DNA from: Actinomycetes bacterium
Lineage (GTDB): Bacteria; Actinomycetota; Acidimicrobiia; Acidimicrobiales; JAMCPL01
Length of the DNA stretch: 64,000 nt
Reading direction: 5' to 3'
NCBI GenBank assembly: GCA_021841005.1
Contig: JAKBVZ010000019.1
Location: 1-64,000 of the forward strand
Shown: positions 56,805 to 64,000 of the stretch, in pieces
Layout: the number at the start of each line of letters is the position of its first letter
Position numbering within the stretch: the first letter of the stretch is position 1
Program-made: the position numbers and the translations under genes
The notes under the pieces: generated by a model
What the model was told of the DNA's origin: nothing
What the model saw: the letters and a program-made list of their open reading frames with translations, nothing else
Database searches by the model: none

Positions 56805-56911
56805 ACAAGGAGAGAAATGGCGCAACCTGATTACGAGCTAGTACACGGGCTGCGGCATAGTGGCCGCAGCGGACGGAACAAGGAGAGAAATGGCGCAACC
56901 TGATTACGAGC
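56805..56911 (+). repeat. Pair of 34-bp direct repeats around a hairpin, duplicating a ribosome site and start codon
   Basis: Identical 34-base copies at 56805-56838 and 56878-56911 are 73 bases apart. Each contains AAGGAGAGAAATGG, i.e. ribosome site and ATG, plus the first seven codons (MAQPDYE). The 39-base spacer contains a perfect stem GCTGCGGC-ATAGTG-GCCGCAGC. Initiation at the first copy would yield only a 28-residue peptide ending inside the second copy; the second copy starts the real gene. Confidence 0.92.
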
Positions 56912-57357
56912 CGTTAAAGGTGACAGAGTATGTCCGACCTTCCTACAGGTTACATGTGCCGGATTACTGGACTGTGCACAGACCGGCCGACTTTTGCCCG
57001 GATGGGAAATATGCAGACAGCAGGGTACACAGGTTGCATGGCTTCCCCGGGCCCGACCAGGGATACGCGCTGAAGCTGGCTCACGATATGCTTCTCCCGG
57101 AGATCGCTTTGAAGGATGGAGAATCGGAGGAAGATGTCCTTGCGGGACTGGCAGCCATAGCCACGGCTAGGGCGTCGCTGTTTGGAAGGGCGCCGGTCGG
57201 CGCTGACCTGCTTCATGCTGCTGCCCTTTTTTCTTTCGACGAAGAGGCTCCGGCCACCAGTGTGCTGGAGAAGCGCAGGGCTGTATTTTCCGCTGCTGCC
57301 CACGACTATCAGGTCAGGCGCAACCTGGTGGACTCTGTGGCCACCCAGCTCATGTAG
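56890..57357 (+). CDS. Conserved hypothetical protein
   Basis: About 155 residues beginning MAQPDYEPLKVTEYVRPSYR. Conserved-looking segments are HRLHGFPGPDQGYALKLAHD, ARASLFGRAPVGADLLHAAA and RRAVFSAAAHDYQVRRNLVD. I recall similar proteins from Acidimicrobiia, without known function. The start is the second of two duplicated ATG/ribosome-site segments. It lies 110 bases after cimA and may share its transcript. Confidence 0.75.
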   Translation: MAQPDYEPLKVTEYVRPSYRLHVPDYWTVHRPADFCPDGKYADSRVHRLHGFPGPDQGYALKLAHDMLLPEIALKDGESEEDVLAGLAAIATARASLFGRAPVGADLLHAAALFSFDEEAPATSVLEKRRAVFSAAAHDYQVRRNLVDSVATQLM

Positions 57358-57399
57358 CTTGCCGTCGGCCAGCAAGCCCGAGATGCCGATTACTCGCCT

Positions 57400-57948
57400 C
57401 TAAGGGAAGGTGGTACTCCAACCGTTTTCAGGAGCTGCATTTGCTGCACAATTTGTTCCAGATGTACTGGCGTAGTAGGTACCTTTTCGGGGAACCTTGA
57501 ATAGGCGATAAGTCAGCTCCGATGCTTGAGCTTTGATGGCCAGAGCGAAGACACACAGATCTGCTGTTGCCCGGACAGACATCGTGATGTGCTGGGGGGC
57601 CGTGAGCAGGCTGACCTCTGCGGGATTGCCGCTCCGGCTGCTTGGGCCGATCAAGGTGACATGTGCATCCAAGCTGGAAAGCAGGGATGGTGTCACTGCA
57701 GAGTAGGTGCCATCGCTGCTGTATACTGCTTCAGCGGCCACTATGGTATTCAAGAGCGAATCGGATGCGTGGGTACTGCCTGGCTGGTTGGCCTTGGATA
57801 TGGGTACCACGGGGCGCATTGCCAAGTTGGGAGCTTGCGAGGACATTGGCCTGTTCAGGTAGATGCCTAGGACAACACCAACTGAAGTGGACAGGGCCAG
57901 CATGGCCACTGCCGTGATCCACCTCCCTCTGGCGTGATGCATCGGCAT
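57400..57948 (-). CDS. Single-TM exported protein, possibly pilin-like
   Basis: About 182 residues from ATG 57948, just after the mutM stop. One N-terminal membrane segment (WITAVAMLALSTSVGVVLGI) precedes an extracellular domain whose beginning (TIVAAEAVYSSDGTYSAVTP) resembles the globular part of type IV pilin-like proteins; two Cys (CVFALAIKAQ and TSGTNCAAN) could bridge. No prepilin peptidase motif is clear. Role unknown. Confidence 0.6.
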   Translation of the reverse strand: MPMHHARGRWITAVAMLALSTSVGVVLGIYLNRPMSSQAPNLAMRPVVPISKANQPGSTHASDSLLNTIVAAEAVYSSDGTYSAVTPSLLSSLDAHVTLIGPSSRSGNPAEVSLLTAPQHITMSVRATADLCVFALAIKAQASELTYRLFKVPRKGTYYASTSGTNCAANAAPENGWSTTFP

Positions 57949-57958
57949 GGCAGGACCG

Positions 57959-58801
57959 TTATAGCTGGCAGTGCGCACAATAAAACGTGGAACGTCCGGC
58001 GAGCTTTGTACGCATTATCTTTCTCTTGCATCGTGGGCAAGGCAACCCTTCGCGATTGTATACTCGATGTTGACCTTGAAATTCGCCTGATTCCCCGTAG
58101 ATGTCTTTGTAGGCATCGTCAGCTAGGGAAGATCCGTGCATCTGTATCGCGTCGTTGAGCAGTTCGATCATGGATCTGTGCAGCCTGCGTGCTTCCTGTG
58201 GCGAGAGCGAATTGGACAACCTGTCATACCTGAGACCAGATGCGAACAGTATCTCGTCAGAGTATATATTCCCTATACCTGCGACAAACTCCTGGTCCAT
58301 CAGCAATGCCTTGAGCTGGGTCTTACGAGAGGACAGCATGGCGGCGAAGCGCGTCCAGCCTATCTGGTCCGAGAGTGGATCGAAACCCAGATGCGCCAGT
58401 TGCGTTGGGATCCTCCTGGCGTTTTCGGCTGGTTCGGAAACGAACATCTCTCCGAATGTGCGGGGATCGACAAACCGCAATTGCCCTCCCTGGCTAAGAG
58501 TGATGATGATATGTGTATGCTCGGCAACCGGTTCCTTGGTGCCTTTTGCGCGAAGCAACTGCCCGCTCATTCCCAGATGAATCACCAGGATATCTTTCGT
58601 GTCAAGATCGAAGAGCAGGTACTTCCCCAACCTTCTTACCTGAGTGATCTTTTTACCTTGTAAACGGGCTACTGGCTCTGAAGGCGATTCGTGACGTCTA
58701 ACCGATCTCGAACCCAGTATCTCCACCGACTTGATCTTACGGCCTATGATTTCCTTGTCCAGCTCGCGCCGGATGGTTTCGACTTCAGGTAGCTCTGGCA
58801 A
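57959..58801 (-). CDS. mutM: Formamidopyrimidine-DNA glycosylase (Fpg/MutM)
   Basis: Removes 8-oxoguanine and ring-opened purines from DNA with AP-lyase activity. The 280-residue protein has the N-terminal PELPEVETIRREL (Pro1 nucleophile, Glu2), LGMSGQLL, the FVAGIGNIYSDEILF helix region and the C-terminal zinc finger (CPRCKRKI...FYCAHC). The ATG is nine bases after the rnc stop, an arrangement common in actinobacteria (rnc-mutM). Confidence 0.97.
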   Translation of the reverse strand: MPELPEVETIRRELDKEIIGRKIKSVEILGSRSVRRHESPSEPVARLQGKKITQVRRLGKYLLFDLDTKDILVIHLGMSGQLLRAKGTKEPVAEHTHIIITLSQGGQLRFVDPRTFGEMFVSEPAENARRIPTQLAHLGFDPLSDQIGWTRFAAMLSSRKTQLKALLMDQEFVAGIGNIYSDEILFASGLRYDRLSNSLSPQEARRLHRSMIELLNDAIQMHGSSLADDAYKDIYGESGEFQGQHRVYNREGLPCPRCKRKIMRTKLAGRSTFYCAHCQL

Positions 58802-58810
58802 TTTTATCTG

Positions 58811-59509
58811 TCACCAATTCCGTAGGGCCATCTTTGCGGCCATCTGCTCTGCATCTTTTTTTGAACGTCCATCACCACTGCCTCGTAACTTACCACTTAC
58901 GTATACGCGAGCATGAAAATGTCTTGCATGTTCGGGACCTTCACCTTCCACTGTATACACGGGAAGAGCCCCTGCCTGCTTCTGCACAAGTTCTTGAAAG
59001 CGGCCCTTGTAGTCGAGCATGCCAGGTATCTCTGACGCTTCCTCCAGGCGCTCTTCAAGCCATTCCACGATGATATTGTAAACTGTACTTAGGGTGCCAA
59101 ACTCGCAGTCAAGGTAGATCGCCCCGATTAATGCCTCCAAGGTGTCGGAGAGGATGGACGGTTTCGAGCGCCCACCTGAAGCAATTTCTCCTTTGCCAAG
59201 CTTTACGACTCCATCGAGTCCCAGGTCCAGTGCAATTTGAGCCAGTGGCGGCTCGGATACTACATCTGAGCGCATCTTTGCGAGAGGCCCTTCGTGCAGA
59301 TCCGGCCAGCGCCTGTACATGTAATCAGCGACTACCAAGGACAGCACTGCATCCCCCAGGAACTCCAGCCTTTCGTTCGAGGTGGCGTCGACCTTACCAT
59401 TGCACCACGATCGGTGAGAGATGGCAGTCTCGAAAAGTTCCACGTTACGAAAGCGGTATCCTATTCGCTGCTCTATACTGCAGCGCAAGCTGTCCCGAGG
59501 GGCCTTCAA
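58811..59509 (-). CDS. rnc: Ribonuclease III
   Basis: Cleaves double-stranded RNA in rRNA maturation. The catalytic signature NERLEFLGDAVLSLVVADY is present, as are the second-metal residues (DTLEALIGAIYLD) and a C-terminal dsRNA-binding domain (DYKGRFQELVQK, then SKKDAEQMAAKMAL). TTG 59509 is chosen because AAGGAG precedes it; the frame is open to TTG 59533. The order acpP-rnc-mutM matches many actinobacteria. Confidence 0.96.
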   Translation of the reverse strand: MKAPRDSLRCSIEQRIGYRFRNVELFETAISHRSWCNGKVDATSNERLEFLGDAVLSLVVADYMYRRWPDLHEGPLAKMRSDVVSEPPLAQIALDLGLDGVVKLGKGEIASGGRSKPSILSDTLEALIGAIYLDCEFGTLSTVYNIIVEWLEERLEEASEIPGMLDYKGRFQELVQKQAGALPVYTVEGEGPEHARHFHARVYVSGKLRGSGDGRSKKDAEQMAAKMALRNW

Positions 59510-59568
59510 GCTACTCCTTGCAGTGTCGGCCAACTCTCCAGTAGGGCCGCATCCATGTGGGTATTCAG

Positions 59569-59865
59569 TCAGGCTTCCTCCAAATGCTCCATGACGTAGT
59601 CTATTGCGTCTCTCACAGTTCTCAAGTCTTCCAAATCTTCATCGTCTATGCGAAAACCGGTTACGCGACTGCTCAACTCTTCTTCAATGGCTTCGACCAG
59701 TTCTATGAGAGCAAGCGAATCCGCTCCGAGATCGTCAGCGAATGATGACGATTCGTTGATACCGGCAGGATCAATCTCCAGTATATCTGCTAGCTGTTCT
59801 CTAATGATGGCGGTCACTTCATCGCGATTGAAGGCCTCCGTACCAGCCTGTATGTCTGCTGCCAT
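59569..59865 (-). CDS. acpP: Acyl carrier protein
   Basis: A 98-residue carrier for fatty acid synthesis with the phosphopantetheine Ser in FADDLGADSLALIELVEAIE (Asp-Ser-Leu). It is slightly longer than E. coli AcpP at the N-terminus. AAAAGGAGA precedes the ATG at 59865. Upstream of rnc, as is common. Confidence 0.95.
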   Translation of the reverse strand: MAADIQAGTEAFNRDEVTAIIREQLADILEIDPAGINESSSFADDLGADSLALIELVEAIEEELSSRVTGFRIDDEDLEDLRTVRDAIDYVMEHLEEA

Positions 59866-60025
59866 TTATATGTCTCCTTTTCGCTTGGCCCCTATGCGAC
59901 TTGCATATACAGAATATGCCATAAGGGTCGTATTGAAACAAATCTACCTGTCCCACGTGACAACGTCGCACACCGACAACTCACGACCAAGTGCCCGCAC
60001 GGCTGTTCCGGCTGGACCATGGAAG

Positions 60026-60099
60026 CTCCGGGGGAGAGACTCGAACTCTCAACCCAGCGGTTAACAGCCGCTTGCTCTGCCAAATTGAGCTACCCCGGA
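60026..60099 (-). tRNA. tRNA-Asn (GTT)
   Basis: A 74-base cloverleaf on the minus strand: acceptor TCCGGGG/CCCCGGA with discriminator G, D stem GCTC/GAGC, anticodon stem AGCGG/CCGCT around CTGTTAA (anticodon GTT), variable loop GGGTT, and T stem GAGAG/CTCTC around TTCGAGT. The CCA end is not encoded. Confidence 0.97.
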
Positions 60100-60212
60100 A
60101 GGTCGTGCCTGAGAGGTCTAGGTATGTATCATACCCAGCCTCCGATGTGTAATATTAGCATAGAGCACCCGACCCGCCAGGTCTGCATGGCAGAAGGCTG
60201 GGTGGCAAGTGA

Positions 60213-61337
60213 TCAGTCTTCGTCCAAGAATTCGCGAAGGGCATGTGCAGCGTCTGGTTTGCGCAGTCTTGCCAGGGTCTTTATTTCTATCTGGCGTATA
60301 CGTTCCCTGGTTACGTTGCACGCCTTGGCAACTTCTTCAAGAGTATGGCGCCTACCGTCGTCACGCAGGCCGAAACGCAGTTCCATGACCGTGCGGTCAC
60401 GCTCAGGAAGAGCGCCAAGGGCATCGATCACGGCGTCATGCAGCATGGCTCTTGCTGCCAGGTCATCGGGCTCGTCGGTGTGTTTGTCCTCGATGATATC
60501 GTAGAGAGCTAGGTCCTGCTCGCCGACCGGCTGTTCGAGAGATAGGGTATCCTGGCTCATCCTCAGTACTTCTTTCACCCGCTCAGGGGTCATGGATAGT
60601 CTCGTTGCCAGCTCTTCTGCTGTAGGTTCCTTGCCTCGCTCTGCAAGCAACTGGCGCTGTGTCCTTATTACCCTGTTCATTTCTTCGACAACGTGGACAG
60701 GGATACGGATGGTGCGCGCCTGGTCGGCAAGGGCTCGGATGATTGATTGGCGTATCCACCAGGTGGCGTACGTGGAGAATTTGAATCCCTTGTGGTAGTC
60801 AAATTTTTCGACTGCCCTCATGAGGCCGATATTGCCCTCTTGGATTAGGTCGAGAAAGGCAAGCCCACGATTACGGTAGTGCTTGGCTATGGATACAACC
60901 AAGCGTAGGTTTGCTTCTATCAGGGCATCCTTTGCAAACTGGCCTTGACGGACTTCTTCTAGTAGCCGCGCTCTGTCCCTGTCTTTGCCATTCATTTTGT
61001 CGCCATTGGAGTCATCTCCGCCCGCTGGTATGCTTTCCTGGTCAATCACATCCAGGATACTTTCATTGCTCTGTACGAGACCGAGTTGTTCGGCAGCTAC
61101 CCTACCCGCTTCCATCTGGCGGGCAAGTTCCACTTCTAGATTGGTGTCAAGGAGTTTGACCTTGCCTATATCCCTCAGATAGGAACGTACCGCATCGGCT
61201 CCCGACCCCTGGAAGGAGGCATTGACAGATGGCGTATCTTCAGCGCTATGCTTCCGCCTGCTGGTCGTGGTGTCTCGGGGCTTCCCGGTTTTGCCGGTCC
61301 CAGATCCCTGGTCGTCCGTGGTGACTCTCTTACTCAT
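60213..61337 (-). CDS. rpoD: RNA polymerase principal sigma factor RpoD/SigA
   Basis: The primary sigma factor, 374 residues. Regions are clear: 1.2 (VRSYLRDIGKVKLLD), 2 (NLRLVVSIAKHYRNRG, LDLIQEGNIGLMRAVEKFDY, FSTYATWWIRQSIIRA), 3 (HVVEEMNRVIRTQRQL) and 4 (LPERDRTVMELRFGLRDDG, then LEEVAKACNVTRERIRQIE). The N-terminal 50 residues are charged and poorly conserved; region 1.1 is lacking or short. ATG overlaps the dnaG stop by 8 bases. Confidence 0.96.
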   Translation of the reverse strand: MSKRVTTDDQGSGTGKTGKPRDTTTSRRKHSAEDTPSVNASFQGSGADAVRSYLRDIGKVKLLDTNLEVELARQMEAGRVAAEQLGLVQSNESILDVIDQESIPAGGDDSNGDKMNGKDRDRARLLEEVRQGQFAKDALIEANLRLVVSIAKHYRNRGLAFLDLIQEGNIGLMRAVEKFDYHKGFKFSTYATWWIRQSIIRALADQARTIRIPVHVVEEMNRVIRTQRQLLAERGKEPTAEELATRLSMTPERVKEVLRMSQDTLSLEQPVGEQDLALYDIIEDKHTDEPDDLAARAMLHDAVIDALGALPERDRTVMELRFGLRDDGRRHTLEEVAKACNVTRERIRQIEIKTLARLRKPDAAHALREFLDED

Positions 61338-63228
61338 TGTGAAGATGCATGCTCGCCTTTTCTCGGAGTGATGCTATCAGGTGCATTATCGATTCTATAT
61401 CATCGGTGCCGTCCCCCATGTTCTCCAGCGCCGTTTTGATCTCCGAGATCATTTTTGCTGCCATTGCTATGGAGTCAGGATACCGGCGTACACCAATCTC
61501 TATCTCTTGGTAGGCTTCGGTAGCCGCCTTGCGAGCGAGTTGCCTGACCACGTCTAGGGGGATGGAGGTAGGTTCTTCTACGGAGAGGCGGCGCAGAATG
61601 GTTGCAATGGCCGGGTCCTGCTCCTCGGCGTTGTCGATTGCCTCCTGCAGTGTCTGTGCCTGGGCGAGCAGTATATATATTGCTTGCAGCGTATCGTTTC
61701 TGAAAAGAGTGCTGTCAAGGAGTGGGGCAATATCCGCCGGCCTCTGTATTGCAAGTCTCAGCGCCTCCAACTCGGCGCGGTTGGACACTGTCGAGAAGAT
61801 GTCTCGGATTGCCGACGTTGTGGTCCTTCCTGTATTTTTGTGTCCTTCGCCCACACCGGCTGCTTTCCTATCCGTATCTGAGCCACGGCCACCTGCATCA
61901 GAGCTGTGGCGCTCCCTGCCGGGAGCGCGTACAGCGTGGCGCGGCATACTCCCGTTATGCTTTACGGCATCCAGTTCCTTTCGAAGAAGATTTACATCTA
62001 TCCTGCAGCGGTCCGATATCACCATGAGGTATTGATCCCGTAGGAGTGAGCTCGGATGGTCCATCACTGCGACCAGGGAATCCCTTGCGGCTCTGGCACG
62101 CCCTTCCGGGTTCCGGAGATCGTGGCTTTCGAATATTCTCTCGAGCCGGAAGCGCATGAAAGGGAGTGCATTGTCTATGGCTTCAGTGAGCCGTTCCGGG
62201 TTGCTCTTAGCCAGGTCGGCCGGATCGAGTCCCTGGGGGAGTACCGCCACTGATACATCGAGGTCTCCCGTACGTTCCCATTCATAAAAACGAGCCTCTC
62301 CGGATTGCCCAGCCTGGTCTGCATCGTATGCAAGTACCACGTTCGAGGTGAATCTTCGCAGCAGGTTGACGTGCCCCTCGCCGAGGGCGGTTCCGCAAGT
62401 TGCAACGGCTCTTGGCAGGCCGGACTGAAAGAATGCGATGACGTCGGTATAGCCTTCGCAGATGATCGCCTGACCGGAGTTGACGATGCCTTCCTTGGCA
62501 AGGTTGAGTCCATACAGGATATTTCGTTTTGAATAGAGGTGTGTTTCAGGAGTGTTCTTGTATTTTGCTTCTGTCGAACCGGGGAGCGCCCTTCCACCCA
62601 TTGCTATAGGCCTGCCACCGCTATCGAATATGGGAAAGATAATCCTGTCGCGCATGAAATCCTGCTGCCTACCTGCTCGATTGACAAATCCCAGTCCTGA
62701 TTCTCCCAACACTTGTCCAGGCAGGCGTAGGTGCTTGGCGAGTGCGTCCCAAGCGTCTGGAGCATATCCCAGTTTGAACAGGGCCATGACATCTTTGCCG
62801 TAGCCTCGTGACTGCAAGTACGAGCGGGCCTTACCAGCTTGCGGAGAAACGAGTAGTTGTGAATGGTAGAAGTCGACTGCCCGGGTGAGCGCTTCCCGCA
62901 CTAGGTCCAGATCGCTGGACCGTGCATTACCATGATTCTCCCTGATGGTGATCCCAGCCCGAATAGCCAGCCGCCTGACTGCTTCAGGAAAATCAAGATT
63001 CTCCGTTTCTCTTACGAAGGTGATGGCGTCTCCGGAGCGCTGGCACCCGAAGCAGTAGTAGAAGCCATCTTCTGCATTTACGCTGAACGACGGTGTCTTC
63101 TCCTGGTGAAAAGGACAGAGTCCCACATACCGCTTTCCCTGTTTCTTGAGTCCTATATGCTCGGATATGAGTGCGACGATGTCGGTCGATTCCCGTACCC
63201 GTGTAACATCGTCAGGTTCTATGGCCAC
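61330..63228 (-). CDS. dnaG: DNA primase
   Basis: Makes RNA primers for replication, 632 residues. The zinc-binding domain (CPFHQEKTPSFSV, then YYCFGCQRSGD), the TOPRIM core (AIICEGYTDVIAFFQSG; VLAYDADQAGQ) and RNA-polymerase basic motif are present, plus a helicase-binding C-terminal part (after about residue 470). A polar linker with RERHSSDAGGRGSD separates them. The gene overlaps rpoD in the macromolecular synthesis arrangement. Confidence 0.97.
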   Translation of the reverse strand: MAIEPDDVTRVRESTDIVALISEHIGLKKQGKRYVGLCPFHQEKTPSFSVNAEDGFYYCFGCQRSGDAITFVRETENLDFPEAVRRLAIRAGITIRENHGNARSSDLDLVREALTRAVDFYHSQLLVSPQAGKARSYLQSRGYGKDVMALFKLGYAPDAWDALAKHLRLPGQVLGESGLGFVNRAGRQQDFMRDRIIFPIFDSGGRPIAMGGRALPGSTEAKYKNTPETHLYSKRNILYGLNLAKEGIVNSGQAIICEGYTDVIAFFQSGLPRAVATCGTALGEGHVNLLRRFTSNVVLAYDADQAGQSGEARFYEWERTGDLDVSVAVLPQGLDPADLAKSNPERLTEAIDNALPFMRFRLERIFESHDLRNPEGRARAARDSLVAVMDHPSSLLRDQYLMVISDRCRIDVNLLRKELDAVKHNGSMPRHAVRAPGRERHSSDAGGRGSDTDRKAAGVGEGHKNTGRTTTSAIRDIFSTVSNRAELEALRLAIQRPADIAPLLDSTLFRNDTLQAIYILLAQAQTLQEAIDNAEEQDPAIATILRRLSVEEPTSIPLDVVRQLARKAATEAYQEIEIGVRRYPDSIAMAAKMISEIKTALENMGDGTDDIESIMHLIASLREKASMHLHNE

Positions 63229-63458
63229 GGCTCAAGCTGCCTCAACTTCGTCTTCTTTGGTCCTGATATCGCTGATCTCACTCCTCTCGTCGCCGTCTGG
63301 AACGCCTGGATGCCAATGAGGCTGGCTATACGGCCCCGAATGGACAGGATCTCACGACCCTGCCAAGGAACCGTATACGAAACGTCCATCTCGAACGTGT
63401 GGCTTTGTAGTCTAATGTGTCTGTGCGTAATGACTCCAATAGCGCTATCGTAGCAGCA

Positions 63459-64000
63459 ATGTACTTAAAATCGTTGACGATAAAGGGGTTCAAGTCTTTT
63501 GCTGACCCGGTGAATCTGGTCTTCGAACCCGGTGTGACGGTGGTGGTGGGCCCGAACGGCAGCGGTAAGTCCAATGTAGTGGACGCCCTCATGTGGGCAC
63601 TCGGAGTTCAAGGGGCAAAGACCGTGCGGTCGTCCAAGATGGAAGATGTCATCTTTGCGGGATCACCGGCCAGAGCTGCACTCGGAAGAGCGGAGGTATC
63701 GTTGACCGTAAGCGATGACTCGGGCCGGCTTCCCGCGAATCTTTCCGAGATCAAGATTGCCAGGACGCTGTTCCGGTCAGGCGAGAGTGAGTACTCCATC
63801 AATAATGCATCCTGCCGGTTGCTGGATGTCGAGGATGTGTTATCTGGGCTGGGAATCGGGCGTCGGCAGCATATGGTCATATCGCAAGGCAACCTAGAGT
63901 GGTTACTAAATGCTCGTCCTGAAGAGAGGCGGTCAGTCATAGAAGAGGCTGCGGGGATCCTCAAGCATCGTCGCAGGAGGGAGAGATCCATGCGCAGGCT
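63459..64000 (+). CDS. smc: Chromosome segregation protein SMC, N-terminal part (runs off the window)
   Basis: From ATG 63459: [20 protein letters not shown], Walker [36 protein letters not shown], the Q-loop region [10 protein letters not shown] and the [20 protein letters not shown] start of the coiled coil. Only about 180 of some 1150-1200 residues are inside. SMC condenses and segregates chromosomes as an ATPase dimer. It is divergent to dnaG, separated by 230 bases in which I see no gene. Confidence 0.95.
   Translation, partial: MYLKSLTIKGFKSFADPVNLVFEPGVTVVVGPNGSGKSNVVDALMWALGVQGAKTVRSSKMEDVIFAGSPARAALGRAEVSLTVSDDSGRLPANLSEIKIARTLFRSGESEYSINNASCRLLDVEDVLSGLGIGRRQHMVISQGNLEWLLNARPEERRSVIEEAAGILKHRRRRERSMRR

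Noticed and set aside
60100-60212. Second tRNA beside tRNA-Asn
   Set aside because: No cloverleaf could be formed from the sequence.
63608-63991. Minus-strand frame opposite smc
   Set aside because: The plus strand has an unmistakable SMC Walker A and N-terminal domain.

Overview
The window looks like a chromosomal segment of a high-GC Gram-positive bacterium, most likely an actinobacterium of the Acidimicrobiia type (inferred, not proven). The evidence is actinobacterial-style rpoB/rpoC, a sigma factor gene overlapping dnaG, DUF2510 and zinc-ribbon membrane proteins, MarR/ArsR regulators, many GTG/TTG starts, several promoters placed so close to start codons that leaderless mRNAs are likely, and estimated mid-50s GC.

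Layout. 1-4.9 kb is accessory DNA: low-complexity sequence, a 5'-truncated RHS gene with a candidate immunity gene, a VapBC toxin-antitoxin pair with a palindromic operator, and a decayed insertion sequence with matching terminal inverted repeats. 4.9-18.7 kb is the classic transcription/translation block secE-nusG-rplK-rplA-rplJ-rplL-rpoB-rpoC. 18.7-26.3 kb holds an S51-like protein without its nucleophile, a cyclophilin, a very clear UDP-sulfoquinovose synthase, an ArsR regulator, a glutaredoxin, a solitary groES and a GNAT/acyl-CoA synthetase fusion. 26.3-34.2 kb is a minus-strand lipid-like operon (fatty acyl reductase/HAD fusion, zinc dehydrogenase, LarA-like protein, PlsC-like acyltransferase), damaged downstream by a probable IS21-type end and a broken fatty acyl-AMP ligase. 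34.4-38.4 kb encodes a membrane protein, a ClC transporter and a MarR regulator.

38.9-42.3 kb is a tightly coupled operon of a CmtR-like metal sensor, a membrane protein with a Cys-Cys-Thr-Pro motif, two membrane-anchored CSSC thioredoxin-fold proteins and a lipoprotein. I regard it as the best candidate for an undescribed thiophilic-metal or envelope-thiol system. 42.5-44.4 kb carries an AbiEii-type toxin gene with a DUF6922-like partner, then gene debris. 44.5-57.4 kb has ilvC, a RodZ-tail-like membrane protein, an RmlC-like epimerase, a prolyl oligopeptidase, a NarL/NarX-like two-component pair, and ilvE-cimA, which with ilvC point to isoleucine synthesis from pyruvate through citramalate. 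57.4-64 kb is conserved core on the minus strand: mutM, rnc, acpP, tRNA-Asn, rpoD, dnaG, with the start of smc on the plus strand.

A recurrent trait is a high density of short in-frame tandem repeats, including in ribosomal protein L10. Two separate places upstream of genes also show the same unusual architecture: a 34-36 bp direct repeat flanking a short hairpin, with exactly 73 bp from copy to copy.
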